Below, in pieces: positions 8,119-16,674 of a stretch of DNA of 64,000 nucleotides (position 1 is its first letter; each line of letters begins with the position of its first letter). The translations under genes and the position numbers were made by a program. Below the pieces are notes generated by a model. The model was not told the origin of the DNA, did no database searches, and saw only the letters and a program-made list of their open reading frames with translations. This DNA comes from Dactylosporangium vinaceum (GTDB taxonomy: Bacteria; Actinomycetota; Actinomycetes; Mycobacteriales; Micromonosporaceae). Where the stretch lies: the NCBI RefSeq assembly GCF_019904175.1, contig NZ_CP061913.1, positions 1,054,001-1,118,000 on the forward strand. Direction: 5' to 3'.

Positions 8119-8741
8119 GGAGTCGACCATAGCGACACGAGTGGGACATTCAGCCGGGCCAGCATCAGCCGCAGCGTCGGGATCGACAGGCCGATGACGT
8201 TCGTGTGGTCGCCTTCCAGGCGCGTGACGAAGGCACCGCCCAGCCCGTCGATGGTGAACGAGCCGGCCACCTCCAGCGGCTCGCCGGTGGCCACGTACGC
8301 GGCGATCTCCGCGTCCGACGGCTCGGCGAAGTGGATCGTGGTGGCGACCGTCTCCTCGACGGCCTCGCCGGTCGCGCCGTCGATCAGGCAGTGGCCGGTG
8401 TACAGCACCGCCGACCGGCCGCGCATGGCCTTCCAGCGGGCGGTGGCGTCGTCCGGCGACTCGGGCTTGCCCAGGATCTCGCCAGCGAAGCCGAGGACGG
8501 AGTCGCAGCCGAGCACCAGCGCGTCGACGCCGTTGGCGGCCCGGGTGTCACCGCCGGCGCTCAGCCCGGCCAGCACGGCGCGGGCCTTCAGCCCGGCCAG
8601 GATGCCGGCCAGCGAGCCCGCGTCACCGGCCTGGACGACCGACTCGTCGACGCCGCTGACGATGGTCTGGGCGGTGATGCCGGCCTGGGCGAGCAGCTTG
8701 CGGCGGGCCGGGCTCGCCGAGGCGAGGATGAAGGTACGCAC
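8115..8741 (-). CDS. maf: Maf family nucleotide pyrophosphatase
   Basis: A 208-residue Maf/YhdE/YceF-type pyrophosphatase that hydrolyses canonical or modified nucleoside triphosphates. It starts with the family signature LASASPARRKLL and holds the conserved DESVV, GCDSVLGFAGEILGKP, RGRSAVLYTGHCLI and EPLEVAGSFTIDGLGGAFV blocks. The start is GTG 8741; TACCGT stands eight bases upstream. The frame is open further upstream only as antisense to mscL. It is divergent from mscL with about 34 bases between starts and overlaps the next gene by four. Confidence 0.93.
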   Translation of the reverse strand: MRTFILASASPARRKLLAQAGITAQTIVSGVDESVVQAGDAGSLAGILAGLKARAVLAGLSAGGDTRAANGVDALVLGCDSVLGFAGEILGKPESPDDATARWKAMRGRSAVLYTGHCLIDGATGEAVEETVATTIHFAEPSDAEIAAYVATGEPLEVAGSFTIDGLGGAFVTRLEGDHTNVIGLSIPTLRLMLARLNVPLVSLWSTP

Positions 8742-8749
8742 AGCCGGAA

Positions 8750-8767
8750 ACGGTAGCGAACTACGAT
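8750..8767. promoter_or_regulatory. Face-to-face leaderless promoters of maf and mscL
   Basis: The minus-strand -10 TACCGT (8750-8755) serves maf, and the plus-strand -10 TACGAT (8762-8767) serves mscL. Only six bases separate them, so each -35 region lies inside the other gene. The two polymerases could not both be bound at once. Confidence 0.6.
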
Positions 8768-8775
8768 CTATGACC

Positions 8776-9369
8776 GTGCGCAGGCTCTGGGCGGAGTTCA
8801 AAGCCATCGCCATCGGGGGCACGGTCCTCGACCTGGCGCTGGGCTTCATCATCGGCACCGCGTTCGCCACGCTGATCCAGTCGTTCGTGACGAACCTGTT
8901 CCTGCAGGCGGTCGCGGCGGTGGTCGGCGAGCCGGACTTCAAGAATCTCTCGATCACGATCCATCGCACGCCGCTGCGCTACGGCGTCTTCCTCAACGAC
9001 CTGCTGCAGTTCATGCTGCTCGCGGTCGGGCTGTTCATGGTCATCAAGCTGATGACGCTCATCGGTGTCGAGCGCGGGCGCTCGCTGGAGCTGCGCAACT
9101 GCCCCTACTGCCTGGACCGCATCCCGTCGGCCGCGATGACCTGCCGCTCGTGCGGCCAGCCGCTCGTGGCCGACCTGCCCGGGCCGGAGGAGGCCGAGCG
9201 GCTGCAGCTGGAGCGGGTGGCCCGCAAGTGGCCCACCCTGCCGGCGCTGCCGCCGATCACGATCCCGCGACGGCGCGCCAATGGCGGGGCCGGCCCGGAC
9301 GAGCGCTCTGCGCCCACCGGGAGCGCGGACGGGCCGGAGCCGGAGCCGACGCCGAAGGCGCAAGACTGA
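8776..9369 (+). CDS. mscL: MscL-type mechanosensitive channel with C-terminal zinc ribbon
   Basis: A 197-residue protein. Residues 1-95 match large-conductance mechanosensitive channel MscL: amphipathic N-terminus, GGTVLDLALGFIIGTAFATL pore helix, a short periplasmic loop and second helix FMLLAVGLFMVIKLM. Beyond the usual end comes a zinc ribbon with Cys109-Cys112 and Cys123-Cys126 (CPYC and CRSC), then about 70 residues rich in Pro, Arg and acidic residues. MscL proteins normally stop near 130-150 residues. GTG 8776 fits the -10 at 8762 (8-base gap); ATG 8770 would leave only two bases. The last 113 bases overlap accE on the other strand. Confidence 0.85.
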   Translation: MRRLWAEFKAIAIGGTVLDLALGFIIGTAFATLIQSFVTNLFLQAVAAVVGEPDFKNLSITIHRTPLRYGVFLNDLLQFMLLAVGLFMVIKLMTLIGVERGRSLELRNCPYCLDRIPSAAMTCRSCGQPLVADLPGPEEAERLQLERVARKWPTLPALPPITIPRRRANGGAGPDERSAPTGSADGPEPEPTPKAQD

Positions 9370-9448
9370 ACAGTGCGCCCACGATCGCGGCCACCTCTTC
9401 GGCGGTCGGCGTGCCGCGCACCACCCTGAACAGCGGCTCCTCGGTCAC
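9257..9448 (-). CDS. accE: Acyl-CoA carboxylase epsilon subunit
   Basis: A 63-residue protein with the typical start of actinobacterial AccE, VTEEPLFRVVRGTPTAEEVA, and an ending RSRWAQ...RHWRAVAGS like the W...WRAS tail of the family. AccE stabilises and stimulates the AccA-AccD carboxylase complex. GTG 9448 was chosen because GGGAGG lies four bases upstream and the protein then starts like its relatives. The last 113 coding bases are antisense to the mscL tail. The beta subunit and biotin ligase lie 4-6 kb away, split off by the secreted protein and kinase genes. Confidence 0.8.
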   Translation of the reverse strand: MTEEPLFRVVRGTPTAEEVAAIVGALFSLAPSASAPAPARPRSRWAQSARPGRPRHWRAVAGS

Positions 9449-9488
9449 TGGGCCTCCCGCATTTTCGCCGAAACGTTGCCGTCCTGCG

Positions 9489-9517
9489 AGCATACGCACA
9501 CTTCAGCGGCGCATACT
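9489..9517. promoter_or_regulatory. Possible divergent -10 elements for accE and the secreted protein gene
   Basis: On the minus strand TATGCT (9489-9494) could serve accE with a leader of about 35 bases. On the plus strand CATACT (9512-9517) could serve the gene starting at 9556. Both are read by eye and are not supported by -35 matches. Confidence 0.3.
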
Positions 9518-9555
9518 CGACTGGAACGGCAGTCGATGGCGAATTGGGGGGCGCA

Positions 9556-11745
9556 TTGACACACGCCCGTTTTCGCCGAGTATGTGCGGCGATATCGATA
9601 GCCGTCGCTGTCGCGCTGATCGGTGCGGTGGCGCCGGCGGGTCCGGCGTCCGCGCGCGAGGGTGAGACGCCCGCGTCCGTGTCCGCATCGCTGCACTACC
9701 AGGTCACGTTCGTGGCCCGGGCCTGCGACTCCTATCAGCACGTGATGGGCAACCGGGTGCGCGACGACACCGCCGAGAACGCCGCGCCGCTCGGGCACGA
9801 CAGCGTGTACAACGACGGCAACGAGGTCGATCCTCAGGTCGAGGCGGCCAACTCGTCGAACTGCTCGCCGCTGAACGGGTGGCAGTTCTCGCTCGGCGGC
9901 GGCCGCGAGAAGAAGGGCGCGCTGTCCACCGTCACCACGCCGGCCGCCGGCTCCGGCCCGACCGCGGCGGCCACGCCGGCGCTGGAGCGCACCGGGCAGA
10001 AGACGGGCCAGGTGCTCGACGGCGCCATCACCGTCACGCTCACCGACGAGCAGGCCAAGGCGGCGGCCCGGCGCCAGCTCTGGGCGCAGGGCGGCACCCC
10101 GGGGACGCCGCAGCCCGACGGATACGGCTTCGGGTCCTTCCGCTGTGCCGTCGACGGGCACAGCGGTACCAACGCGCAATGGATCGGGTTCCCTTCCGGA
10201 GCGCGGCACGTCTTCTGCTTCGCCTACTACGTCAAGGCGGCCCAGCCGACGGGCACGCTCATCGTGCGGGCCCGCACGAGCGCCAACCCCGGCTACCCGC
10301 AGCGCTTCACGTTCAACGTGAGCTCGAGCTACGCCGCCGACAAGCGGGTCGTGGCCGACGCCAAAACCGACGCGACGCTCGTGCGCAGCGCGGGTGGGGC
10401 GGCCGGCACCGTCGTGGCGGACACCCCGGCCGGCTGGACCCTCGCCGACGTCGGCTGCACGAAGACGGGCGCCGGGCGGAGCCTGGCCACGGCCGACGTC
10501 CCGACCGGCACGGTGGCGGTGACCCTGTCGCCCGGCGAGGTCGTCACGTGCACGTTCACCTTCACGCCGCCGCCGTCGCCGGTCGGCCTGACCTTGCGGG
10601 TGTACTCCGACAGGGCCGGCGGCCCCTTCCAGCTCGCGGTGGCCGACCCGGCGGGCGGCGCGCCCCGGCACCTGACCGCGACCGCCACCGGCGACGGCTC
10701 GGCCTCCGTCGCGACCGGCGACGACCTCGGCGCGCTGCTCCCGGCGGCGTACGCGGTCACGCTCACCCCGCCCGCCGGTGACGCGGCCGCCTGGAGCCTG
10801 ACCGGCGTGGGCTGCGGCGACCAGGAGCTCAAGCCCGAGGGCCTGACCGTGACGGTCAACGTGACCGCATCGGTCCCGGTGGACTGCGCGCTGCGGGTGA
10901 CGCGCAAGGGCGGCTCGCTGGAGCTGCGCGGGGTCACGATCGGCGGGATGGCGGCCGCGTCATTCGCGGTCACCCCGCGCACGCAGGGCGGGCCCGGCTG
11001 GTCCGGCGTGGCCACCACCACCGGGCTGGGTGTCGCCGCGATCGCCCAGGGGGACGTGCCCGCGTCGCTGGCGTTCGGGGAGTACCTGGTCACGCCGATC
11101 GCGCCCATCTCGACGGCGGAGGGCAGCTGGCGGCTCAGCTCGTTCGCCTGCGACCCGGGCGAGACCCAGGACCTGCCCGAGGTGGGCGCCGGTGTGGTAC
11201 CGCTGGCCGCCGCCGCACCCGCCGCGAAGTGCACGGCGACCTACATCTTCGACGAGGCCAGCACGCTGCAGCTGACGGTGCGCTTCGCCGGGGACGTGGC
11301 CGGGCGGGCCGGCGCCCTGATCGTCGACGTCGACTGCGAGGACGGCTCCAGCGGCCGGGCCGTGCTCGGCGGCACCGACAACGGCGACGCCTCGCTGCCC
11401 GGCCCGATCGGCTTCCTGAGCCCGACGAAGTGCACGGTCCAGGAGCCGCAGGCGCCCACGGCGAAGGATGCGAAGGTCTCGATCACCGGCACCGTCGACC
11501 CCAACGCCGGCAGTGCCCAGCTGACCGTACCCGGCGTCATCGAGATCGGGGCCGACGCCGCCAACGAGGCGCAGCAGTACACGGTCGTCGTCACCGTCAC
11601 CTACGACGCCGCGCCGGCCGCCCCGACCCAGCAGAAGGTCCTCGATACCTTCCGGGTCCTGCCGGTTGCCCTCATTGGTGCCGGTCTGGTGGGAATCGGC
11701 CTGCTCATCCTGCTGATCATGGTGCTGCGATCCCGGACCGACTGA
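9556..11745 (+). CDS. Secreted, membrane-anchored surface protein of unknown function
   Basis: A 729-residue exported protein. A signal peptide (RFRRVCAAISIAVAVALIG, cleavage near ASA-RE) leads a Thr/Ala/Gly-rich extracellular region with paired cysteines, and a single C-terminal membrane helix (VALIGAGLVGIGLLILLIMV) ends in RSRTD. Several segments share a beta-sandwich-like pattern (GWTLADVGC, VVTCTFTF, AAWSLTGVGC, VPVDCALRV), suggesting repeated prealbumin-like or collagen-binding-B-like domains. There is no LPxTG sorting signal. The start is TTG 9556, six bases after GGGGGG; TTG 9544 lacks this spacing. The kinase gene follows after 62 bases with its own promoter. Confidence 0.75.
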   Translation: MTHARFRRVCAAISIAVAVALIGAVAPAGPASAREGETPASVSASLHYQVTFVARACDSYQHVMGNRVRDDTAENAAPLGHDSVYNDGNEVDPQVEAANSSNCSPLNGWQFSLGGGREKKGALSTVTTPAAGSGPTAAATPALERTGQKTGQVLDGAITVTLTDEQAKAAARRQLWAQGGTPGTPQPDGYGFGSFRCAVDGHSGTNAQWIGFPSGARHVFCFAYYVKAAQPTGTLIVRARTSANPGYPQRFTFNVSSSYAADKRVVADAKTDATLVRSAGGAAGTVVADTPAGWTLADVGCTKTGAGRSLATADVPTGTVAVTLSPGEVVTCTFTFTPPPSPVGLTLRVYSDRAGGPFQLAVADPAGGAPRHLTATATGDGSASVATGDDLGALLPAAYAVTLTPPAGDAAAWSLTGVGCGDQELKPEGLTVTVNVTASVPVDCALRVTRKGGSLELRGVTIGGMAAASFAVTPRTQGGPGWSGVATTTGLGVAAIAQGDVPASLAFGEYLVTPIAPISTAEGSWRLSSFACDPGETQDLPEVGAGVVPLAAAAPAAKCTATYIFDEASTLQLTVRFAGDVAGRAGALIVDVDCEDGSSGRAVLGGTDNGDASLPGPIGFLSPTKCTVQEPQAPTAKDAKVSITGTVDPNAGSAQLTVPGVIEIGADAANEAQQYTVVVTVTYDAAPAAPTQQKVLDTFRVLPVALIGAGLVGIGLLILLIMVLRSRTD

Positions 11746-11793
11746 CCACGATCTTCACCAGAACCGGGGTTTTTCCCAGGTGCACTGGTTGGG

Positions 11794-11807
11794 TACGTTT
11801 CTTGGTA
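11794..11807 (+). promoter_or_regulatory. Leaderless promoter of the protein kinase gene
   Basis: TACGTT (11794-11799) stands eight bases before the ATG at 11808, with no Shine-Dalgarno sequence between. Confidence 0.5.
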
Positions 11808-13544
11808 ATGACGCAGCCCATAGTCCTGGTCGCCGAGCGCTACCGCCTGCTGGAGCAGCTCGGTGCCGGTGGCATGGGCCGGGTCTGGCTGGCCCGCGAC
11901 GAGATGCTGCGCCGGGACGTGGCCATCAAGGAGGTCGTCCCGCCCGAGGGCCTGACCCGCGAGGAGCGCGACGAACTGCGGCTGCGCACCCTGCGGGAGG
12001 CCCGCGCGGCGGCCCGGCTCAACGACGCCAACGTGGTGCGGATCTACGACGTCGTGCACACCGAGCAGGCGCCGTGGATCGTCATGGAGTACGTCCCGTC
12101 GCGCTCCCTGCACCAGGTGATCACCGAGGACGGGCCGCTGCCGCCCGAGCGGGTGGCCCGCATCGGGCTCGCCGTCCTCAACGCGCTGCGGGCCGCCCAC
12201 GCCGCCGGAGTCCTCCACCGCGACGTGAAGCCGGGCAACGTGCTGCTGGCCGACACCGGCCGGGTGGTGCTCACCGACTTCGGCCTGGCCGTGTTCGAGG
12301 GCGGCGACGGGGCCGTGACCAGGCCGGGGTTGATCCTGGGCTCGCCGCAGTACATCTCGCCCGAGCGGGCCCGCGAAGGCATCTCGGGGCCCGAGTCGGA
12401 CATGTGGTCGCTGGGGGCCACGCTCTACGCCGCGGTCGAGGGGCGCTCGCCGTACGCGCGCTCGACGACGTACGCCACCCTGACCGCCCTGGCCACCGAG
12501 GAGCCCGACGCCCCCACCCGGGCCGGCGTGCTGAAGCCGGCGCTGACCGCCCTGCTGCGCAAGGACCCGCGGAACCGGGCCGGGATGGCCGAGACCGAGC
12601 GGCTGCTGCTGCGGGCCGCGGCGGGGGAGGGCCGGCCCTGGTGGAGCATGCCCGCGCTGCCCCGCCCGCGCCGCTCCCGCGAGGGCCACCCCGCCTCGCC
12701 GGTCGCGGCGGCCGTCGCCCCGGTCAGCCGTGAGCCGGGCGCCCCCGCCGTCGTCTCCCCGGTGGCGATCTCCGCCTTGCGCACGGTCGAGCGGTCGGGT
12801 GGCTCCAGCGACGGGCTGCTGCCGATGGGCTCGATCGACGACGACCTGGACCGCACCGTCCCGCCGAACCGGCGGTGGGGCTGGGTCGCGGTGGGTGCGG
12901 CCGCCCTGGCCCTGGCCGTGACCGCGGTGCTGCTGCTGTCCGACACCGGCGCGGACCCCGGCCCCGACCGGCCTGCGCCGGGCGGCGCGTCGGTGGGTGC
13001 CAACGCGATCCCCGTCCGGCCCTCCGTCACGCCGTCGCCGACGGTCGTGGCCAGCATCGGGGCCGACACCATCCAGCTGCCGGACGGGTTCCAGTACCTC
13101 ACCGACCCGCAGTTCGGCTTCCGGATCGGCCTGCCGGTCGGCTGGAAGCGCGTGCCGGACCCGGTGTCACCGACGATGGTGTACTACGAGTCCAACACCG
13201 TCCCGGGCATGCGGGTCGGCATCGACACCACGGCGGCGCCCCCGGCCGGCGACCCGGTGGCGGCCGCGAAAGCCCTCGAGAGCGCCCGGCTCCAGCTCGG
13301 CCTCTACGCGAACTACCACCGGCTCGGGATGGACCCGGTCAAGGACTACTGGGGCGACTGCGCCGACTGGCAGTTCACCTACGACAGCTCGCAGGGGCCC
13401 ATGCGGGCGTCCAACCTGAGCTGCCGGGTCCGGCCCGACCTGGGCCAGACCATCTACTGGGAGTGCACGGCCGACATGTGGGTCCAGGCGTCGGCCCACA
13501 ACATCTACAACATCATCCGCGGCACGTTCAGGCCCCGGCCGTAG
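11808..13544 (+). CDS. Transmembrane Ser/Thr protein kinase with an extracellular sensor-like domain
   Basis: A 578-residue Hanks-type kinase. The Gly loop LGAGGMGRVW is at 18-27, ATP-binding Lys41 lies in VAIK, the catalytic loop HRDVKPGN at 137-144, then DFG and the activation segment SPQYISPE. A Pro/Arg/Ser-rich juxtamembrane stretch leads to one membrane helix near 357-378 (VGAAALALAVTAVLLL). The outside part, about 200 residues, lacks PASTA repeats; it holds FQYLTDPQFGFRIGLPVGWK and three cysteines. This resembles C-terminal domains of several actinomycete kinases with unknown ligand. Its stop codon directly abuts the accD stop on the other strand. Confidence 0.92.
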   Translation: MTQPIVLVAERYRLLEQLGAGGMGRVWLARDEMLRRDVAIKEVVPPEGLTREERDELRLRTLREARAAARLNDANVVRIYDVVHTEQAPWIVMEYVPSRSLHQVITEDGPLPPERVARIGLAVLNALRAAHAAGVLHRDVKPGNVLLADTGRVVLTDFGLAVFEGGDGAVTRPGLILGSPQYISPERAREGISGPESDMWSLGATLYAAVEGRSPYARSTTYATLTALATEEPDAPTRAGVLKPALTALLRKDPRNRAGMAETERLLLRAAAGEGRPWWSMPALPRPRRSREGHPASPVAAAVAPVSREPGAPAVVSPVAISALRTVERSGGSSDGLLPMGSIDDDLDRTVPPNRRWGWVAVGAAALALAVTAVLLLSDTGADPGPDRPAPGGASVGANAIPVRPSVTPSPTVVASIGADTIQLPDGFQYLTDPQFGFRIGLPVGWKRVPDPVSPTMVYYESNTVPGMRVGIDTTAAPPAGDPVAAAKALESARLQLGLYANYHRLGMDPVKDYWGDCADWQFTYDSSQGPMRASNLSCRVRPDLGQTIYWECTADMWVQASAHNIYNIIRGTFRPRP

Positions 13545-15140
13545 CTACAGCGGGATGTTGCCGTGCTTCTTCGGCGGCAGGGTCTCCCGCTTGGTGCGCA
13601 GCAGGCGCAGGGCGCGCACGATCTCGACCCGGGTCGCCGAGGGCGCGATGACGCCGTCGACGTAGCCGCGCTCGGCCGCGACGTACGGGTTGGCCAGGGT
13701 GTCCTCGTACTGCTGGACCAGCTCGGCCCGCAGCGCGGCCGGGTCCTCGGCGTCGCGCAGCTCCTGGCGGTACAGGATGTTGACCGCGCCCTGCGCCCCC
13801 ATCACCGCGATCTGCGCCGTCGGCCAGGCGAAGTTCAGGTCGGCACCGAGGTGCTTGGAGCCCATGACGTCGTACGCGCCGCCGTACGCCTTGCGGGTGA
13901 TGACTGTGACCTTCGGGACCGTCGCCTCCGCGTAGGCGTAGATCAGCTTCGCGCCGCGGCGGATGATGCCGTCCCACTCCTGACTGGCGCCGGGCAGGAA
14001 GCCGGGGACGTCGACGAACGTGAGGATCGGGATGTTGAAGGCGTCGCAGGTCCGCACGAACCGGGCCGCCTTCTCCGACGCGTCGATATCGAGGCAGCCC
14101 GCGAAGTGCATCGGCTGGTTGGCCACCACGCCCACCGGGTGGCCCTCGACCCGGCCGAAGCCGACGACGATGTTCTGCGCGAACAGCGGCTGTACTTCCA
14201 GGAAGTCCTCGACGACCGACTCGACGACGGTCTTGATGTCGTAGGGCTGGTTGGCCGAGTCCGGGATCAGCGCGTCGAGGGCCAGGTCCTCGTCGGTGAC
14301 CTCGAGGCTCGCCGGCGCGTCGAGCACCGGGGCGTCGTCCATGTTGTTCGAGGGCAGGTACGACAGCAGCGCCCGCACGTAGTCGATCGCGTCGTCCTCG
14401 TCGGCCGCCAGGTAGTGCGCGTTGCCCGACTTGGTGTTGTGCGTGCGCGCCCCGCCGAGATCCTCCATGCCGATGTCCTCGCCGGTGACGGTCTTGATGA
14501 CGTCCGGGCCGGTGATGAACATGTGCGAGGTCCCGTCGACCATGACCGTGAAGTCGGTGACCGCGGGGGAGTACACCGCACCGCCCGCGCACGGGCCCAT
14601 GATCAGCGAGATCTGCGGGATGACGCCCGAGGCGCGCACGTTGCGGAAGAAGATCTCCCCGTAGAGGCCCAGGGAGACGACACCCTCCTGGATCCGCGCG
14701 CCGCCGGAGTCGTTCATGCCGACGACCGGGCAGCCGATCTTCATCGCCAGGTCCATGACCTTGACGATCTTCTCGCCGAAGACCTCGCCGAGGCTGCCGC
14801 CGAAGACCGTGAAGTCCTGGGCGAACACGCAGATCTGGCGGCCGTCGACGGTGCCGTAGCCGGTGACCACGCCGTCGCCGTAGGGCCGGGTCTTCTCCAG
14901 CCCGAACGCGGTGGACCGGTGCCGGGCCAGCTCGTCGAGCTCGACGAACGAGCCGGGGTCGAGCAGCAGCTCGATGCGCTCGCGGGCGGTCTTCTTGCCC
15001 CGCGAGTGCTGCTTCTCCACGGCGCGGGCCGAGCCGGCGTGGACGGCCTCGTCGGTGCGCCGCTGCAGATCGCCGAGCTTGCCCGCCGTGGAGTGGACGT
15101 CGGCCGGCTGCTTCGCTGTCACACCCTGCTTGCTGGTCAC
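13545..15140 (-). CDS. accD: Acyl-CoA carboxylase beta subunit (carboxyltransferase)
   Basis: A 531-residue carboxyltransferase that moves CO2 from biotin to propionyl- or acetyl-CoA. It has the two-crotonase-fold layout of PccB/AccD5: [19 protein letters not shown] near the start, [24 protein letters not shown] (acyl-CoA oxyanion loop), [14 protein letters not shown], and in the C half [10 protein letters not shown] and the biotin-side loop [17 protein letters not shown] 15140 is seven bases after TAGGCT on the minus strand, so leaderless. It is divergent from birA with 37 bases between, which links carboxylase supply and biotinylation. Propionyl-CoA preference is likely from overall similarity but not proven. 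Confidence 0.95.
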   Translation of the reverse strand: MTSKQGVTAKQPADVHSTAGKLGDLQRRTDEAVHAGSARAVEKQHSRGKKTARERIELLLDPGSFVELDELARHRSTAFGLEKTRPYGDGVVTGYGTVDGRQICVFAQDFTVFGGSLGEVFGEKIVKVMDLAMKIGCPVVGMNDSGGARIQEGVVSLGLYGEIFFRNVRASGVIPQISLIMGPCAGGAVYSPAVTDFTVMVDGTSHMFITGPDVIKTVTGEDIGMEDLGGARTHNTKSGNAHYLAADEDDAIDYVRALLSYLPSNNMDDAPVLDAPASLEVTDEDLALDALIPDSANQPYDIKTVVESVVEDFLEVQPLFAQNIVVGFGRVEGHPVGVVANQPMHFAGCLDIDASEKAARFVRTCDAFNIPILTFVDVPGFLPGASQEWDGIIRRGAKLIYAYAEATVPKVTVITRKAYGGAYDVMGSKHLGADLNFAWPTAQIAVMGAQGAVNILYRQELRDAEDPAALRAELVQQYEDTLANPYVAAERGYVDGVIAPSATRVEIVRALRLLRTKRETLPPKKHGNIPL

Positions 15141-15147
15141 CCCGTGG

Positions 15148-15171
15148 AGCCTAATGGCGTCGGCATAGTGT
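15148..15171. promoter_or_regulatory. Divergent leaderless promoters of accD and birA
   Basis: The minus-strand -10 TAGGCT (15148-15153) is seven bases from the accD start, and the plus-strand TAGTGT (15166-15171) is six bases from the birA start. Twelve bases separate the hexamers, so the promoters overlap and should compete. Confidence 0.6.
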
Positions 15172-15177
15172 CGAGCT

Positions 15178-16020
15178 GTGAACATTTCCACCGGTGGCGC
15201 GTTCTCCGATCTCGACCGGCCGCCGCTGCGGCCCCTGGCGCTGCGCAAGGCGCTGCTGGTGCCGGGCGGGCTCTGGACCGAGCTGCGGATCGTCCAGGAG
15301 ACCGGCTCGACGAACGCCGATGTCGCCGCGGCCGCCCGCGAAGGCGCCCCGGAGGGTCTGATCATCGTCGCGGAGAGCCAGAACGCCGGCCGCGGGCGGC
15401 TGGACCGGCGGTGGCAGTCGCCGCCGCGGGCCGGGCTGGCGCTGAGCGTGCTGCTGCGCCCGGCGGTGGCGCCGGGCCGGCTGGGCTGGCTGCCGCTGCT
15501 GGCCGGGGTGGCGCTGGCCGAGTCGGTGCGGCGGGTGGCCCGCATCGACGCGTACCTGAAGTGGCCAAACGACCTGCTGCTACAGGGCGACCGCAAGACG
15601 GCCGGCATCCTGGCCGAGGCCGCTGACGGGGCCGTGGTGGTGGGGATCGGCCTCAACGTCACGCTGCACGAGAACGAGCTGCCCCGCCCCGATGCCACGT
15701 CACTGGTCCTGGGCGGCGCGGTGTCGACCGACCGGGATCCGCTGCTGCGAGCCCTGCTGCGCGCCCTCGCCGACTGGTACAGGCGTTTCGCGGAGCACGG
15801 GGGCGACCCCGAGGCTTCCGGGCTGCGCGAGGCATACATCTTCCACTGCGGCACGATCGGCCGTCGGGTGAGCGTGGACCTGCCAAGCGGCGAGGTGCTG
15901 GAGGGCCTGGCCAGCGGCGTCGACGGCGACGGGAGACTCCAAGTCACGGACCGGTTCCAGACCGTGCGGCCGGTGGCGGCCGGCGATGTCGTGCACGCGC
16001 GCCTGGATCCGACTGTGTAG
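15178..16020 (+). CDS. birA: Biotin--[acetyl-CoA carboxylase] ligase
   Basis: A 280-residue biotin protein ligase that makes biotinyl-AMP and attaches biotin to the carrier lysine of the alpha subunit (Lys548 at the 4431 gene). Motifs are [20 protein letters not shown], the biotin/AMP loop [24 protein letters not shown], and [14 protein letters not shown]. The C-terminal SH3-like domain spans about the last 60 residues. There is no N-terminal helix-turn-helix, so it is a catalytic enzyme and not a BirA-type repressor. The GTG start is leaderless. Confidence 0.94.
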   Translation: MNISTGGAFSDLDRPPLRPLALRKALLVPGGLWTELRIVQETGSTNADVAAAAREGAPEGLIIVAESQNAGRGRLDRRWQSPPRAGLALSVLLRPAVAPGRLGWLPLLAGVALAESVRRVARIDAYLKWPNDLLLQGDRKTAGILAEAADGAVVVGIGLNVTLHENELPRPDATSLVLGGAVSTDRDPLLRALLRALADWYRRFAEHGGDPEASGLREAYIFHCGTIGRRVSVDLPSGEVLEGLASGVDGDGRLQVTDRFQTVRPVAAGDVVHARLDPTV

Positions 16021-16090
16021 GCAGTGCCGCCGGGTGGCGGTCAGGGTCTAGCCTCACCTGCGACATTTGATGTTCGAGGAGGGGTTTCGC

Positions 16091-16645
16091 GTGGGGTTCC
16101 CGGAAAGCGTCCTGACGAAGGACGAGCAGGTGGTGCTGCACCTGCACCCCCACTGGAAGGCGTTGTTCCTGCCGGTGGTCTGGTTCGTGCTGGCCGTCGC
16201 GGCAGTCGTCGCGCTCGCGATCTTCGTGGACTGGGGTGCGATCGCGAACTACATCGCGGCCGGCGTGGCCCTCGTGCTGGTGATCGTCGTCACCGTGTGG
16301 CCGTGGATCAAGTGGCGCACCACGCACTACGTGTTCACCAACGAGCGGGTGATCATGCGCAACGGTGTCTTCTCGCGCAGCGGCCGGGACATCCCGATGG
16401 GCCGGATCAACGATGTGTCGTTCTCGCACTCGCTGTTCGAGCGGATGCTGGGCTGCGGCACGCTGACGATCGAGTCGGCCGGTGAGCGCGGCCAGGTCCA
16501 GCTGACCGACCTGCCCCAGGTGGAGAAGACGCAGAGCGTGCTCTACGAGCTGGTCGACGCCGACCGGCAGAAGCACACGTTCGGCGACGACGACCGCGAC
16601 GCGCTGGTCCGCGAGATCAAGAACGACGCGGAGCCGGCGAGCTGA
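16091..16645 (+). CDS. PH-domain membrane protein (YdbS/YdbT-like, bPH2)
   Basis: A 184-residue protein with a short cytosolic N-terminus, two adjacent membrane helices (FLPVVWFVLAVAAVVALAIF and IAAGVALVLVIVVTVWPWI) and a cytosolic bacterial PH domain of the bPH2 type (YVFTNERVIMRNGVFSR, then IPMGRINDVSFSHSLFERML). Conserved in actinobacteria, often beside birA/accD as here; the role is unknown. GTG 16091 was chosen because GAGGAGG lies nine bases upstream; an ATG at 16070 would precede that ribosome site. Confidence 0.85.
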   Translation: MGFPESVLTKDEQVVLHLHPHWKALFLPVVWFVLAVAAVVALAIFVDWGAIANYIAAGVALVLVIVVTVWPWIKWRTTHYVFTNERVIMRNGVFSRSGRDIPMGRINDVSFSHSLFERMLGCGTLTIESAGERGQVQLTDLPQVEKTQSVLYELVDADRQKHTFGDDDRDALVREIKNDAEPAS

Positions 16646-16674
16646 GCTTTCCCTGTTCTTCTGCGTGACCCCCG

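Noticed and set aside
8742..8969. N-terminal extension of Maf to 8969
   Set aside because: That part is antisense to mscL; Maf homology starts exactly at GTG 8741, which has its own -10.
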